IMG/VR virus record: IMGVR_UViG_3300021185_002927 | Location: 1 to 22,369 of that record | Strand: one strand, 5' to 3' | Length of the DNA: 22,369 nucleotides | DNA from: a virus | Shown here: positions 1-9,204 of the stretch, in pieces | Numbering within the stretch: the first letter of the stretch is position 1 | How the letters are laid out: each line of letters begins with the position of its first letter | Translations under genes and position numbers: made by a program | Notes under the pieces: model-generated | The model's database searches: none | Told to the model about the DNA's origin: nothing | Seen by the model: the letters and a program-made list of their open reading frames with translations, nothing else

Positions 1-2
1 GT

Positions 3-3000
3 GATATAGATATAACAGGAGGTAGTGGTGTAAACACTGAAGAACTTAATGCAGCAACAAGCTCATTATCAGGCTCTCTAGGAACAGAAATATCAGCATC
101 AGACGCAGCATTTTCAGCATCAGTAGAGAATACTACTAATACATTAGATGGAAAAATATTTACAGATAGTGCAGGTAGAGCAGTAAGACCACCAACAGCA
201 TCAGCTGAAGGACTTTATTTAGCTTCTACAAACTTAGGATTCTATAAAGATGGTGAATGGAAAACCTACATGGATAATCAAGGGGATTTCTTCTTAACAG
301 GTTCTGAAGGTAATAAATTAGCATGGGATTCATCGACCGGAACATTAGAGATAGCCGGAGCAATAAATATCACATCAGGAAACGCTGCAACTCAAGATTA
401 TGCATCAACTGAGGCATCAGCATCTGCAGCAGCAGCAGAATCAGCTTCTTTAGCTATAATATCACAAGTCTCTGCTTCACTCTCAGGATCAATTAGCTCA
501 TCAACAGCTACACTACAATCAGGGTTAGACTCAGCAAACTTAGTACTAGCTGGTAAATCAGCTATATTTAGACAAGCCGAAGCACCTTATACTGCATCAG
601 GTACTATAGGGGATATGTGGATAGATAGTGACGAAGGAAACGCTGTAAAGATATGGTCAGGAGACGAAACAGGATGGGCAACAACCCCAGATGAAACTTA
701 TAATCAAATAACTCAGATATCAGGAGCAATAGATAATGTATCTTTAGATATATTTACAGACTCATCTGGTAGAATAGTAAGAACACCGGATACGTCATCT
801 GCAGGACTGTACTTAGGAGATGAAGCATTAGGTTTTTATTCCGAAAGTGAATGGAAGACCTACATGTCTAATAACGGAAACTTCTACTTAACAGGAAGTG
901 ATCAAGGAGAATTTTTAACTTGGGATGGAGGACAATTAAGCATTAAAGGATCTATTAATATCACAGGAGGTAATGCAGCTACATCAACAGACGTAAGTGA
1001 CGCACAAACAGCAGCAGAAACATTTGCATCAGCATCAACAGCTAATGCTATATTAAGTGGATCAGCAGCAGCATCAGAAGCACAAACAGCTGCAGAAACA
1101 ACCGCAGCAGCAGCACTAGCAACCGCTACAGGTTCATTAGATACAGCATTATCAGCATCAATATCAGCATCAAATGCATCATTTGCAACTCAAGCACAAA
1201 CCAACGCAGCATTTGAATTAGTACAAGCTGGGTTAAATTCAATATTTAAACAAAATGAAGCACCAGCAACGGAAAGTAGACACCAAGGAGATATTTGGAT
1301 AGATGCAGATGCAGGTAATCAATTATATGTTTTTAGTGGAAGCGAATGGGTAACCGCATCTGATACAACATACGATCAATCACAGCTTATATCAGATACA
1401 GCTGCTACACAGTCGTTAAATACATTTACAGATTCTTCAGGTAGAATAGTTAGAACTCCTTCAACAACACAAGACGGACTATACTTAGGTGATTCAGCTC
1501 TAGGTTTTTATTCAGGAAGCAGCTGGAGAACTTATATGGCTGATAACGGGAATTTCTTTTTAACAGGAAGTGCTACCAATTTCTTAAAATGGGATGGACA
1601 ACAGCTAACTATTGCAGGGACTATAAATATAGTAGGAGGAAACGCTGCTACAAATCAAAGCGTAAGTGACGCACAAACAGCAGCAGAAAACTTTGCAACT
1701 ACCGCTAGTAATGCAGTATCAGCCTCTCTAACAGGTTCAATAGCAACAGCACAACAAGCAGGAGAAGACGCAAGTACAGCAGCTTTACAAGCACAACTTA
1801 CTGCATCAGCAGCAACAGAAACTGCCGAATCAGCATCTGCAGAAGCATCGACTGTACAAGGAAATTTAGATTTAGCAACCGGCTCACTAGAGACATCAAT
1901 AGGTAATGTAGCAACAACAGCATCATTAAGTGCATCAGCAGCACAAACAGCTGCAGAAAACTTTGCAACTACTGCTAGTAGCGACGCACAAACTGCTGCG
2001 GAAGCATTTGCAACCACTGCTAGTGATGCTGCTCAAACAGCAGCAGAATCGTATGCGGACACAGCAACCGATGCATTAACAGGTTCAATCAATACAGCAT
2101 TAACAAGATCAGTAGATGCAGCAGGACAAATAACATTCCCAGCAACACCTTCAGGAGAAGGGTTATATATAGGAGCAGATAAATTAGGGTTCTACGGAGA
2201 AGCAAACGTACTAGGGACTACCGGTAATATGTGGAGAACTTTAATATCCTCCTCAGGTGAGTTCTACCTACTAGGCGATTCAGGAAGCACAGGATTAGCA
2301 TGGACAAATAACGAATTAACAGTTGACGGTACAGTAATTGCAAGAGCAGGAGAAATAGGAGGTATAACTTTAGAAGACTCTAAACTATATAACGGAGAAG
2401 GAACACACAGTGATGCAGATACTGGATTCTATTTAGACTCTTCAAGTAACTTCTCTCTAGGAGATAAGCTAGTATGGGATGGAGAAAATCTATCCATAGA
2501 AGGTAGTATAACAATCACAAACACAACATACGCTCTACTATCAGACTTTAATACTGCAACCGGATCATTAGAAACAACAATAGGTAACGTAGCATCTACC
2601 GCTTCAGCAGAAGCATCTGCAGCACAAACAGCAGCTCAAAACTTCGCAACTACTGCAAGTAATGATGCACAAACAGCAGCAGAAACAACTGCAGCAGCAG
2701 CCTTAAATACAGCAACAGGATCGTTAGAAACATCAATAGGGAACGTAGCAACAACTGCATCTCTATCAGCATCTGCAGCTCAAACAGCAGCAGAAAACTT
2801 TGCAACTACTGCTAGTAATGATGCACAAACAGCAGCAGAAACAACTGCAGCAGCAGCATTAAATACAGCAACAGGATCACTACAAGAGTATGCAGACGGA
2901 GCAGTTTCTGATGTTACAGGATCAATTATTGATGCTCAATCAACTGCAAATGCAGCAACAAGTTCTGCAGCATCAGCTCAATCAACCGCAAACGCTGCTA

Positions 3001-6000
3001 CAAGTTCTGCAGCATCCGCCCAAGCAACTGCCGATGCAGCAACAGGTTCAATAGAGACATTAATAGCAGTAACTAGTTCATTTGTAAATCCTACAACTTA
3101 CGATTTCGGACCTTCCGCTCAAATGACACTAAATACATTAGGAGACACTCCTAATGGAGCTGGGTTATATCTTGGAGGAGATAAACTAGGTTACTACAAC
3201 GCATCTAACTGGATGTCCTATATGGGCAACGATGGTACATTTATACTTTCAGGCTCTGGAGATGATGGATTAATCTGGAACGGCTCTAGTTTAAGAATAG
3301 GAAACCCAGGAATTTCTCCAAGTTTAGTATACGGATTTTGGCCCGGTACATTAGATGATAATGTATTTGACTCATCAGACGGTATGCTTATTACAGCAGT
3401 TACCTCACCAACAGCTGGAGCAACATTCCAAAATACAGGGTCAAGCGCTTGGGATGAAGGATTCCATACAAAAGCAGTTTTCGATAGAAACGAAGGACAG
3501 GTATTCGAATGGGATGTAATAGCAGGAGACCAGTACCCAGCAACGTATTTAGGATTATACGAAGAATCTCCACAAAGATTTGATTATGACCAATTAATTT
3601 GCGGTTTCTATTTACAATCCAGAAAAATAATGGTAAAAGAGTTCCTGCCTGGAGCTGACACTGTTGAACATGATCTAGCAACTAACGCTTGGGATGATGA
3701 CCCAGACTTTTCTGAAGCTCAATATTTTAGATTGAGACTTACTATTAAATCTGAAGGTGCGGTATACGAAGCATTTAAAAATGGAGATTTCACTTCTCCT
3801 TTGGGTACTATAGATACAACAAGTAATGGTAGTACAGCACAGTACTTTAGACCTGGGATAGTAATTCACTACAGTGACGACGTAGCAGCACATACAGATA
3901 ATAAATTAATATTGATGCAAATGTCCGCCGGTGCTACGATTGGACAAGCAACAAGAATATCAGGTAACGCAGTTCAAACAGGAGCAATTATTTCAACTAA
4001 TTGGGGAGCACAATATGGAACCCAGTTAGATCTAGAAAATAGTACATTTAAACTAGGAGGATCTACATCTCCTAAACTTAGTTTTGATGGTACAAACTTA
4101 AGTGTTGTGGGTAACATAACAGTTACTAACCCTGATACTTTTGCAACACCTTCTTCAAAAAATAAATCTGACTACAATATTATTCTAGTCGCAACAGGAA
4201 GTGCTAACTCATCAACTTCTGCTTTTACTATATCAGAAATAAGTAACTTAGGATATACCGGAGGAAACAACGGTTCTCATTTCTATGATAATAATAATGA
4301 TTCAGATGGGAATATAAACCCATCAAATATTGTAGGGTACGATAGTGTAGATTATGATATGTATGTTTTTGATTGCCGTAACTGGGCGATAAACGGCTCA
4401 GAAGTTCAATTAGCATTAAACTTATTTGACCAAGGAAAATCAGTATTAGTAACAGGTAATGATAATATTGAGGCTAACTACACAGGATCATACAATACAG
4501 AATGGCCTATAGTAACTACCGTAGACGCTTCTGGAACCTGGCAACAAGGAGCTCTAGCTACAGGTTCAGGTATACCGTCATCTCATCCAATACTCTCAGG
4601 AGTTACGGAATTTGGTACTGATACAAATAGCGATACCGGTAAAAAAATTACAAAGTTAAAAAGGCTGCCTCAAGGTGGTTCCATTGTAATGCCTTTAGGA
4701 GTATCCGGAAGTACACAAATGACAGCCACCACCAGTGAATTTATATCAGGAAGTGGAGCAGTGATAGGGTTCTTAATGACAAATCCTAGAGGTGGTAGAT
4801 TGATAAATTTAAATATATACGGATTAAGCAGTGTTAATAGTAAGTTAAGAGAGAACATTACTAATTTCTTACTAAGAACAGATCCGGCAATTGAAGCACA
4901 TTACCTACAAGTAACCTCAATCACAGGTGAAATGGTTAATACAGGTAGAGTAGAATCTACTAACTATATACATGGATCTGGAGATTTTTCAACACAAGGA
5001 ACAAGGATAGATTTAGATAACGGTAGTATTAGAGGAACACAGTTTGAAATAGATACATCAGGTAACGCTAAATTTGCAGGAGATATCACTGGTGCTAGCG
5101 GTATTTTCTCAGGGAATATTACAGCAGCAGGAGGAACAGTAGGTGGGTATACAATACACGGTGATAAGCTATTTACAGGAACAGACGAAAATGTAAGCAC
5201 ATATACATCTACTGCAGGTAGGTTGATTGTATCTTCAAGCGGCGCAATACATACGAATAAATTTTACGTAGATAAAAACGGTAACGCAGGATTTAAAGGT
5301 AGTCTATCCGGAGCAGACATAACAGGTGCAAACGGAACCTTTACCGGTACGGTAGAAATAGGAGGAACAGACTTAACTTTAGCAAACACGTTAAATACAG
5401 AAGATCCAATGTCAGCAGCTTCGTTGACATTTAATCCTAATTTCTTGCAAGTAGCAAGTGACGGTAGACCAGCAGGTGTATACGCCATCTATGGTTCATC
5501 AACAGCAAGCAATATATCATATTCAGGTTCAGCCTCAGATGGAGTAGTAGCGTTAGAATCAAACAGCGATAATAGTATAGGTGCCGCTTTCAGTGCTTTC
5601 TCAGTAGAAAGTGGTAAGAAGTATAAGTTAATAGTAAGATTAAAGTCATCTCAAACAAGTAATAACGGGCTATATATTAGAATGGCGGAATTAGATTCCG
5701 ACATGCCAACTAACACTGTAGCAATTAGTGGTAATACCGTAAATGAAACAAGAGCTGCAGATGGATCTAGAGCACAAGGCCCACTATCTAACTTTTCAGT
5801 TGATGGAGCATCAGTACCAAGTTTTAACAATATAGAAACAAATGAGGATGCTTATAGAGTATACCAAGCTATTTACACACCTACTTCTACAGCTAAGTAC
5901 GCTTCACCTAACATATTAAATTGGGATGCATTAGGTAATGAAGCTCTATACATCGATAGAGTTATAGTACAAGAAACATCCGATATATATACAGGGACAG

Positions 6001-8282
6001 TAGGAGGATGGACAATATCAGATAGTGCAATTTATTCAAGTCCGACACCTGATACAGCAGAGTTTACAACCACAGGAATAACTATAGCTTCGAACGGAGG
6101 TTTTCACTCACCTAACTTTTACATATCATCTTCAGGACAAGCATATTTTAAAGGATTAATTAGTGCTAGTGCTCTTTACGGTTCGGAGATATACGGTACA
6201 ACAATAGAAGGAGGGTCAATACTAGGTGGTACATTAGCTGGAGGTTCTTTAGCAATACCTGAGGCAACTGGATCAGTCACATCTTCTTTTATAGTAGATT
6301 CAGAAGGAAATATGACAGCATCAAACGCTAATATTTCCGGTATTGTAAACGCAGATGGTGGAACGATTGGAGATTGGGTTATAGATGAAACTACAAACGT
6401 ACTAAGAGATTCAGATTCAGAATTAATACTAGATCCTAATACCCCGGAAATTGCAATGTTCTCCTCAGGATCTAAAAAATTATCTCTATCACCAGTAGGG
6501 TCATTAACTCCTACAGGTGGTCAGTCAACAAATATTACAGGGTTGAGTATTAGTAATTCTTTCTCTGTCTCATCAAACAGTTCTAATAATAACGATGTAA
6601 ATACATACGTAAACGGTACCCTAAGTACCCAAACATATACTGCTGGAGGACCTGGAGACTATGTTATGTTTGTAGACGTCCCATCATTTAAAGTTGGAAA
6701 ACCATCGGGTGAATATTCTAATAGTGTTTCAAATCCAACATATACTTCAACCGCCGGTGCAAATCACGGACTCTACCCTCAACCTAACCCAGCATATAAC
6801 AGAGCAAGTTTATATATAGAAGCAGTTAAGGTGAGCGATAACACTGTGTTAGGTTCTACATTAATAGGAGAATCCTATGCTTTCCAAAATAAAGGTTCAT
6901 GGACATACTACTACGCTTCAGGATCATCATCATCATCCACAGGTGGAACTGGTCTGCAACCAGGCTTCCAATCAGTAGAAGCTAATACAGAGATAACTGT
7001 AAAAAATGGAGGTTTTAAATTAGCTAAAGACATTACAGTAGGGGATAAAATTATAGGTATAGAGTTTTCTGAAAATACTAACAGAGTAACAGAAGCTGAA
7101 ATTACACAAGTAAGTTCTAGAGAAGTTGAAGAAACTTACAGAGTTGTAACAAACCTAAAAGAGGTTGTTGTATCTGATAGTCATGAATTTGCAATCGCAG
7201 GTAACGAAAGATTAAAAGTTAAAGATTTAATACCAGGAGAAACACTACTATACACACTAGAGAATAATACAATTCAGCAAGAAGTAGTTGAATCGGTAAT
7301 ATTAGAAAACTCAGAAAATAAACAAGTATTTACATTCGAAGTATCACCAACACATAACTATATTTCTGACGGTATACTCTCACACAATGCTGCAGCAGAA
7401 GGATTTGGTCCAAGCGACGGTGGTAATGATGACCCCTCAGATGACGATGGAGATGCTCCAGGATCAGGTTATACCTGGGAGGATAATGATACGACAGCTA
7501 ACGCCAACCCTACTTGGATAACTCAATCTGCAATTAATGATAAGCAGATAAATATGCAATTAAGTGCAGGTGGGGATATTAAGTTTAGATATAAGTGGAG
7601 ATATACAGCTAGAGCTAAAAAGCAATACTCATGGGGTTCTACAAGTAGTAGTTATACTGCTAATTACGCCTCTCATACCTTCAACGGCTGGGTTACAACA
7701 CCTACAATTTCAAACAAGACTGCAAGCATACAAACTCCTAGTAACTTTGTAGAATTGAAATCTGGAGGTATACAGATTGTATCTTCTGATACAAAATTTG
7801 TGACAATGCCAAGATTGGATAATACAGGGGATGAATTTGATATATTATTCAAAACAGCAGGTGGAACAATGGCAACTCACCATATTAGACCAGTTAGTTC
7901 CGCTAATAATAGTGAATTAGGTACTAGTTCCTATAGGTATAGTAAACTAAATGGAATAGATATTAGTAATTTAGTTGTATCTGTAGACGAAGGACCAAAC
8001 ACAGGAACTACCACTACTAATAATGTCACAGATAACTTTGATAATTATACGAAATTACCTGGAGGGTTAATAATACAGTGGGGGCATATATACGATACAT
8101 CAAACCCGAGACTAGTAACATTCCCAACAACATTCCCGAATGCTGTTCATTCTGTTGTGTGTTCTACTAATAGAAACTCATCTGGATCTAGCGGTTACAA
8201 CCACGTTTATGATTATAGTAGATCCAAAGCAAGCTTAATACTTGACGCTTCATATGGGTTCTGGGTAGCATTTGGTTATTAA
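3..8282 (+). CDS. Giant modular tail fibre / host-recognition protein, 5' end outside window
   Basis: The frame is open from the first bases, so the ATG at 270 is internal and at least 2759 codons are present. Visible parts in order: five copies of a GLYL..LGFY..W.TYM..G.F.LTGS module (about 150-3310) separated by Ala/Thr/Ser-rich helical spacers; two copies of an IF(R/K)Q.EAP..GD.WID segment (564 and about 1245); a beta-sandwich-like stretch (3330-3930); a Rossmann-like stretch (4160-4905); beta-repeat segments with G.(V/I)GG(W/Y).I motifs; a carbohydrate-binding-like stretch (5440-5990); a Hint domain (6972-7388); an Asp-rich linker; and a C-terminal tip GGLIIQWG...WVAFGY typical of gp53-like fibre C-termini. 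It probably forms a long trimeric adsorption fibre. The assembly chaperone lies 11 bases downstream. Fibre identity is secure from the repeats and tip; individual domain names apart from Hint and tip are inference. Confidence 0.9.
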   Translation, partial: DIDITGGSGVNTEELNAATSSLSGSLGTEISASDAAFSASVENTTNTLDGKIFTDSAGRAVRPPTASAEGLYLASTNLGFYKDGEWKTYMDNQGDFFLTGSEGNKLAWDSSTGTLEIAGAINITSGNAATQDYASTEASASAAAAESASLAIISQVSASLSGSISSSTATLQSGLDSANLVLAGKSAIFRQAEAPYTASGTIGDMWIDSDEGNAVKIWSGDETGWATTPDETYNQITQISGAIDNVSLDIFTDSSGRIVRTPDTSSAGLYLGDEALGFYSESEWKTYMSNNGNFYLTGSDQGEFLTWDGGQLSIKGSINITGGNAATSTDVSDAQTAAETFASASTANAILSGSAAASEAQTAAETTAAAALATATGSLDTALSASISASNASFATQAQTNAAFELVQAGLNSIFKQNEAPATESRHQGDIWIDADAGNQLYVFSGSEWVTASDTTYDQSQLISDTAATQSLNTFTDSSGRIVRTPSTTQDGLYLGDSALGFYSGSSWRTYMADNGNFFLTGSATNFLKWDGQQLTIAGTINIVGGNAATNQSVSDAQTAAENFATTASNAVSASLTGSIATAQQAGEDASTAALQAQLTASAATETAESASAEASTVQGNLDLATGSLETSIGNVATTASLSASAAQTAAENFATTASSDAQTAAEAFATTASDAAQTAAESYADTATDALTGSINTALTRSVDAAGQITFPATPSGEGLYIGADKLGFYGEANVLGTTGNMWRTLISSSGEFYLLGDSGSTGLAWTNNELTVDGTVIARAGEIGGITLEDSKLYNGEGTHSDADTGFYLDSSSNFSLGDKLVWDGENLSIEGSITITNTTYALLSDFNTATGSLETTIGNVASTASAEASAAQTAAQNFATTASNDAQTAAETTAAAALNTATGSLETSIGNVATTASLSASAAQTAAENFATTASNDAQTAAETTAAAALNTATGSLQEYADGAVSDVTGSIIDAQSTANAATSSAASAQSTANAATSSAASAQATADAATGSIETLIAVTSSFVNPTTYDFGPSAQMTLNTLGDTPNGAGLYLGGDKLGYYNASNWMSYMGNDGTFILSGSGDDGLIWNGSSLRIGNPGISPSLVYGFWPGTLDDNVFDSSDGMLITAVTSPTAGATFQNTGSSAWDEGFHTKAVFDRNEGQVFEWDVIAGDQYPATYLGLYEESPQRFDYDQLICGFYLQSRKIMVKEFLPGADTVEHDLATNAWDDDPDFSEAQYFRLRLTIKSEGAVYEAFKNGDFTSPLGTIDTTSNGSTAQYFRPGIVIHYSDDVAAHTDNKLILMQMSAGATIGQATRISGNAVQTGAIISTNWGAQYGTQLDLENSTFKLGGSTSPKLSFDGTNLSVVGNITVTNPDTFATPSSKNKSDYNIILVATGSANSSTSAFTISEISNLGYTGGNNGSHFYDNNNDSDGNINPSNIVGYDSVDYDMYVFDCRNWAINGSEVQLALNLFDQGKSVLVTGNDNIEANYTGSYNTEWPIVTTVDASGTWQQGALATGSGIPSSHPILSGVTEFGTDTNSDTGKKITKLKRLPQGGSIVMPLGVSGSTQMTATTSEFISGSGAVIGFLMTNPRGGRLINLNIYGLSSVNSKLRENITNFLLRTDPAIEAHYLQVTSITGEMVNTGRVESTNYIHGSGDFSTQGTRIDLDNGSIRGTQFEIDTSGNAKFAGDITGASGIFSGNITAAGGTVGGYTIHGDKLFTGTDENVSTYTSTAGRLIVSSSGAIHTNKFYVDKNGNAGFKGSLSGADITGANGTFTGTVEIGGTDLTLANTLNTEDPMSAASLTFNPNFLQVASDGRPAGVYAIYGSSTASNISYSGSASDGVVALESNSDNSIGAAFSAFSVESGKKYKLIVRLKSSQTSNNGLYIRMAELDSDMPTNTVAISGNTVNETRAADGSRAQGPLSNFSVDGASVPSFNNIETNEDAYRVYQAIYTPTSTAKYASPNILNWDALGNEALYIDRVIVQETSDIYTGTVGGWTISDSAIYSSPTPDTAEFTTTGITIASNGGFHSPNFYISSSGQAYFKGLISASALYGSEIYGTTIEGGSILGGTLAGGSLAIPEATGSVTSSFIVDSEGNMTASNANISGIVNADGGTIGDWVIDETTNVLRDSDSELILDPNTPEIAMFSSGSKKLSLSPVGSLTPTGGQSTNITGLSISNSFSVSSNSSNNNDVNTYVNGTLSTQTYTAGGPGDYVMFVDVPSFKVGKPSGEYSNSVSNPTYTSTAGANHGLYPQPNPAYNRASLYIEAVKVSDNTVLGSTLIGESYAFQNKGSWTYYYASGSSSSSTGGTGLQPGFQSVEANTEITVKNGGFKLAKDITVGDKIIGIEFSENTNRVTEAEITQVSSREVEETYRVVTNLKEVVVSDSHEFAIAGNERLKVKDLIPGETLLYTLENNTIQQEVVESVILENSENKQVFTFEVSPTHNYISDGILSHNAAAEGFGPSDGGNDDPSDDDGDAPGSGYTWEDNDTTANANPTWITQSAINDKQINMQLSAGGDIKFRYKWRYTARAKKQYSWGSTSSSYTANYASHTFNGWVTTPTISNKTASIQTPSNFVELKSGGIQIVSSDTKFVTMPRLDNTGDEFDILFKTAGGTMATHHIRPVSSANNSELGTSSYRYSKLNGIDISNLVVSVDEGPNTGTTTTNNVTDNFDNYTKLPGGLIIQWGHIYDTSNPRLVTFPTTFPNAVHSVVCSTNRNSSGSSGYNHVYDYSRSKASLILDASYGFWVAFGY
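2658..2878 (+). repeat. Pair of 65-base near-identical direct repeats, 156 bases apart
   Basis: 2658-2722 and 2814-2878 differ at one visible base (a cc/ca change in the Ala codon before Leu). They encode SNDAQTAAETTAAAALNTAT. DNA-level identity, and not only protein-level, suggests recent unequal exchange or slippage in the fibre spacer. Confidence 0.8.
2934..3053 (+). repeat. Three tandem 42-base units in the fibre spacer
   Basis: Units starting at 2934, 2976 and 3018 encode AQSTANAATSSAAS twice and then the diverged AQATADAATGS. They form a 14-residue periodic Ala/Ser/Thr segment, probably a coiled-coil or helical shaft. Confidence 0.8.
6972..7388 (+). other. Hint (intein-like) domain embedded in the tail fibre
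   Basis: 139 codons with Hint blocks in the right order. Block A is SVEANTEITVKNG followed by LAKDITVGDKI, with Ser where the N-terminal nucleophile sits. Block B is VVVSDSHEF, with His at 7182 matching the TxxH motif. Blocks F/G are SPTHNYISDGILSHN, ending in the His-Asn pair needed for Asn cyclisation. There is no room for a homing endonuclease. The residue after Asn is Ala, not Cys/Ser/Thr, so ordinary protein splicing is not expected; this is more like a bacterial-intein-like or self-cleaving Hint. The domain is richer in Lys and Glu than the flanking fibre, consistent with an inserted unit. Cleavage activity is inference. Confidence 0.85.
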
Positions 8283-8293
8283 AATAAAAAATT

Positions 8294-8686
8294 ATGGAAA
8301 AAAAATACTTTGGACATTACAATAGCAACACAGGAGATTATGAAGGGTTTTACCCAACAGACATTTATACCAATATTAGTGAAATACCTACACCTAATAT
8401 AGAATTAACTAAAGAAGAGTGGAGAGAAGCACGTTCACCTAAGCGATTTAGGGTAATAGAGAATACACACACAGAAGTACCATATACTAGTGAGGAAGAG
8501 AACATAAAATCACTAAGTGCTACTAGGACACAAAGAGATAGCTTACTTAAAGAAACAGATTGGGTAGTTCTACCTCATTCCCCAATTACAGGTTCTAAGT
8601 TAGATGAATGGGTTACTTATAGACAAGCGTTAAGAGATGTAACCTCTCAAACACCTCCCTACACTTTACCAACAAAACCTGAATAA
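8294..8686 (+). CDS. Tail fibre assembly chaperone-like protein
   Basis: 130 residues, 11 bases after the fibre stop. The C-terminal part has the layout of phage tail-assembly chaperones (PF16778-like): RDSLLKETDWVVLPHSP, then DEWVTYRQALRDV, and a Pro-rich end PPYTLPTKPE. The N-terminal part (GHYNSNTGDYEGFYP) resembles the variable portion that fits the partner fibre. Position directly behind the fibre gene supports a role in folding or attaching that fibre. The start ATG follows an A-rich stretch with no Shine-Dalgarno. Family assignment is from remembered family motifs. Confidence 0.8.
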   Translation: MEKKYFGHYNSNTGDYEGFYPTDIYTNISEIPTPNIELTKEEWREARSPKRFRVIENTHTEVPYTSEEENIKSLSATRTQRDSLLKETDWVVLPHSPITGSKLDEWVTYRQALRDVTSQTPPYTLPTKPE

Positions 8687-8688
8687 AG

Positions 8689-8717
8689 TTGTTTCTTAAC
8701 TTATAATTTACTAAATT
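8689..8717 (+). promoter_or_regulatory. Candidate promoter TTGTTT-N17-TAAATT, near-leaderless
   Basis: TTGTTT (8689-8694), 17 bases, then TAAATT (8712-8717). The expected start of transcription is within a few bases of the ATG at 8725, so the mRNA could be leaderless. The 15-base string AAAGTTGTTTCTTAA (8685-8699) is repeated exactly at 16514-16528 in the other gap that starts a new gene group. Read as TTG-N20-TAnnTT it fits the Bacteroidota -33/-7 layout in part. Confidence 0.5.
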
Positions 8718-8724
8718 CAATAGT

Positions 8725-9204
8725 ATGGCAACAATCCCTGGATGGACATATAAAGGAAAAACAGTAACTGAGATATCAGATATGCCAGAAGGTACTTATG
8801 GTTTTATTTATGAAACTACTCATAGACCTACTGGCCAAAAGTACCTAGGTAAGAAAGTTTTATTCTTCGAACGTAATAAAAGACTAGGAAAAAGAGCTTT
8901 AGAAGCTTTGAGAGAAGAAAGAAAAGCTAAAGGAATCGGAGGTAGAATACCCTTGAAACAAAAAGTTGTAACAGAGTCTGATTGGAAAGATTATTACGGA
9001 TCTCATAAAGAAATTTTAAAATTAGTTAAAGAAAACGACCCTAATAGTTTTGAAAGAAAAATTTTAGAGTACGTACCTAATAAAAAGCTACTTACATATT
9101 ATGAATGTAAATACCTATTTATAAATGAAGTACTAGAGAATCGAAATACTTATATAAATGATAATGTATTGGGTAAATTTTTTAGAAAAGATTTTAACTT
9201 ATGA
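8725..9204 (+). CDS. GIY-YIG-superfamily nuclease, possible free-standing homing endonuclease
   Basis: 159 residues. YGFIYETTHRPTGQKYLGKK supplies the GIY (GFIY) and YIG (YLGKK) elements; SDWKDYYGSHKE and FERKILEYV follow, then YYECKYLF with the likely catalytic Glu. This is the layout of small phage GIY-YIG proteins (WK.YYGS, then an E.K helix). It has its own promoter-like element and stands between the fibre operon and the cargo genes, as expected for a free-standing mobile nuclease, but it could also be a phage repair or host-DNA-degrading enzyme. The downstream gene overlaps its stop by four bases (ATGA). Confidence 0.7.
   Translation: MATIPGWTYKGKTVTEISDMPEGTYGFIYETTHRPTGQKYLGKKVLFFERNKRLGKRALEALREERKAKGIGGRIPLKQKVVTESDWKDYYGSHKEILKLVKENDPNSFERKILEYVPNKKLLTYYECKYLFINEVLENRNTYINDNVLGKFFRKDFNL

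Larger units (their letters stand above)
150..3310 (+). repeat. Five degenerate fibre modules (GLYL-LGFY-W-TYM-LTGS)
   Basis: The Gly codon opening each GLYL/GLYI motif is at 210, 804, 1476, 2160 and 3162. Each module ends in a W(D/N)G..L.I.G.I.I segment, and in the first three in GNAAT. The spacing grows (594, 672, 684, 1002) because the Ala-rich helical spacers between them vary in length. This looks like duplication of a rigid shaft unit within the fibre. Confidence 0.85.

Noticed and set aside
270-272. ATG as the start of the giant fibre
   Set aside because: The frame is open and reads the same module (GLYL, LGFY, TYM) upstream to the left edge, so this Met is internal.
1655-2017. Open frame on the - strand, Ala/Ser/Val-rich
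   Set aside because: It is antisense to the Ala-rich repeats of the fibre, and its composition mirrors that repeat; no start context or motif.
2934-3053. CRISPR-like array
   Set aside because: The 42-base units are adjacent, without unique spacers, in-frame, and encode periodic protein sequence.
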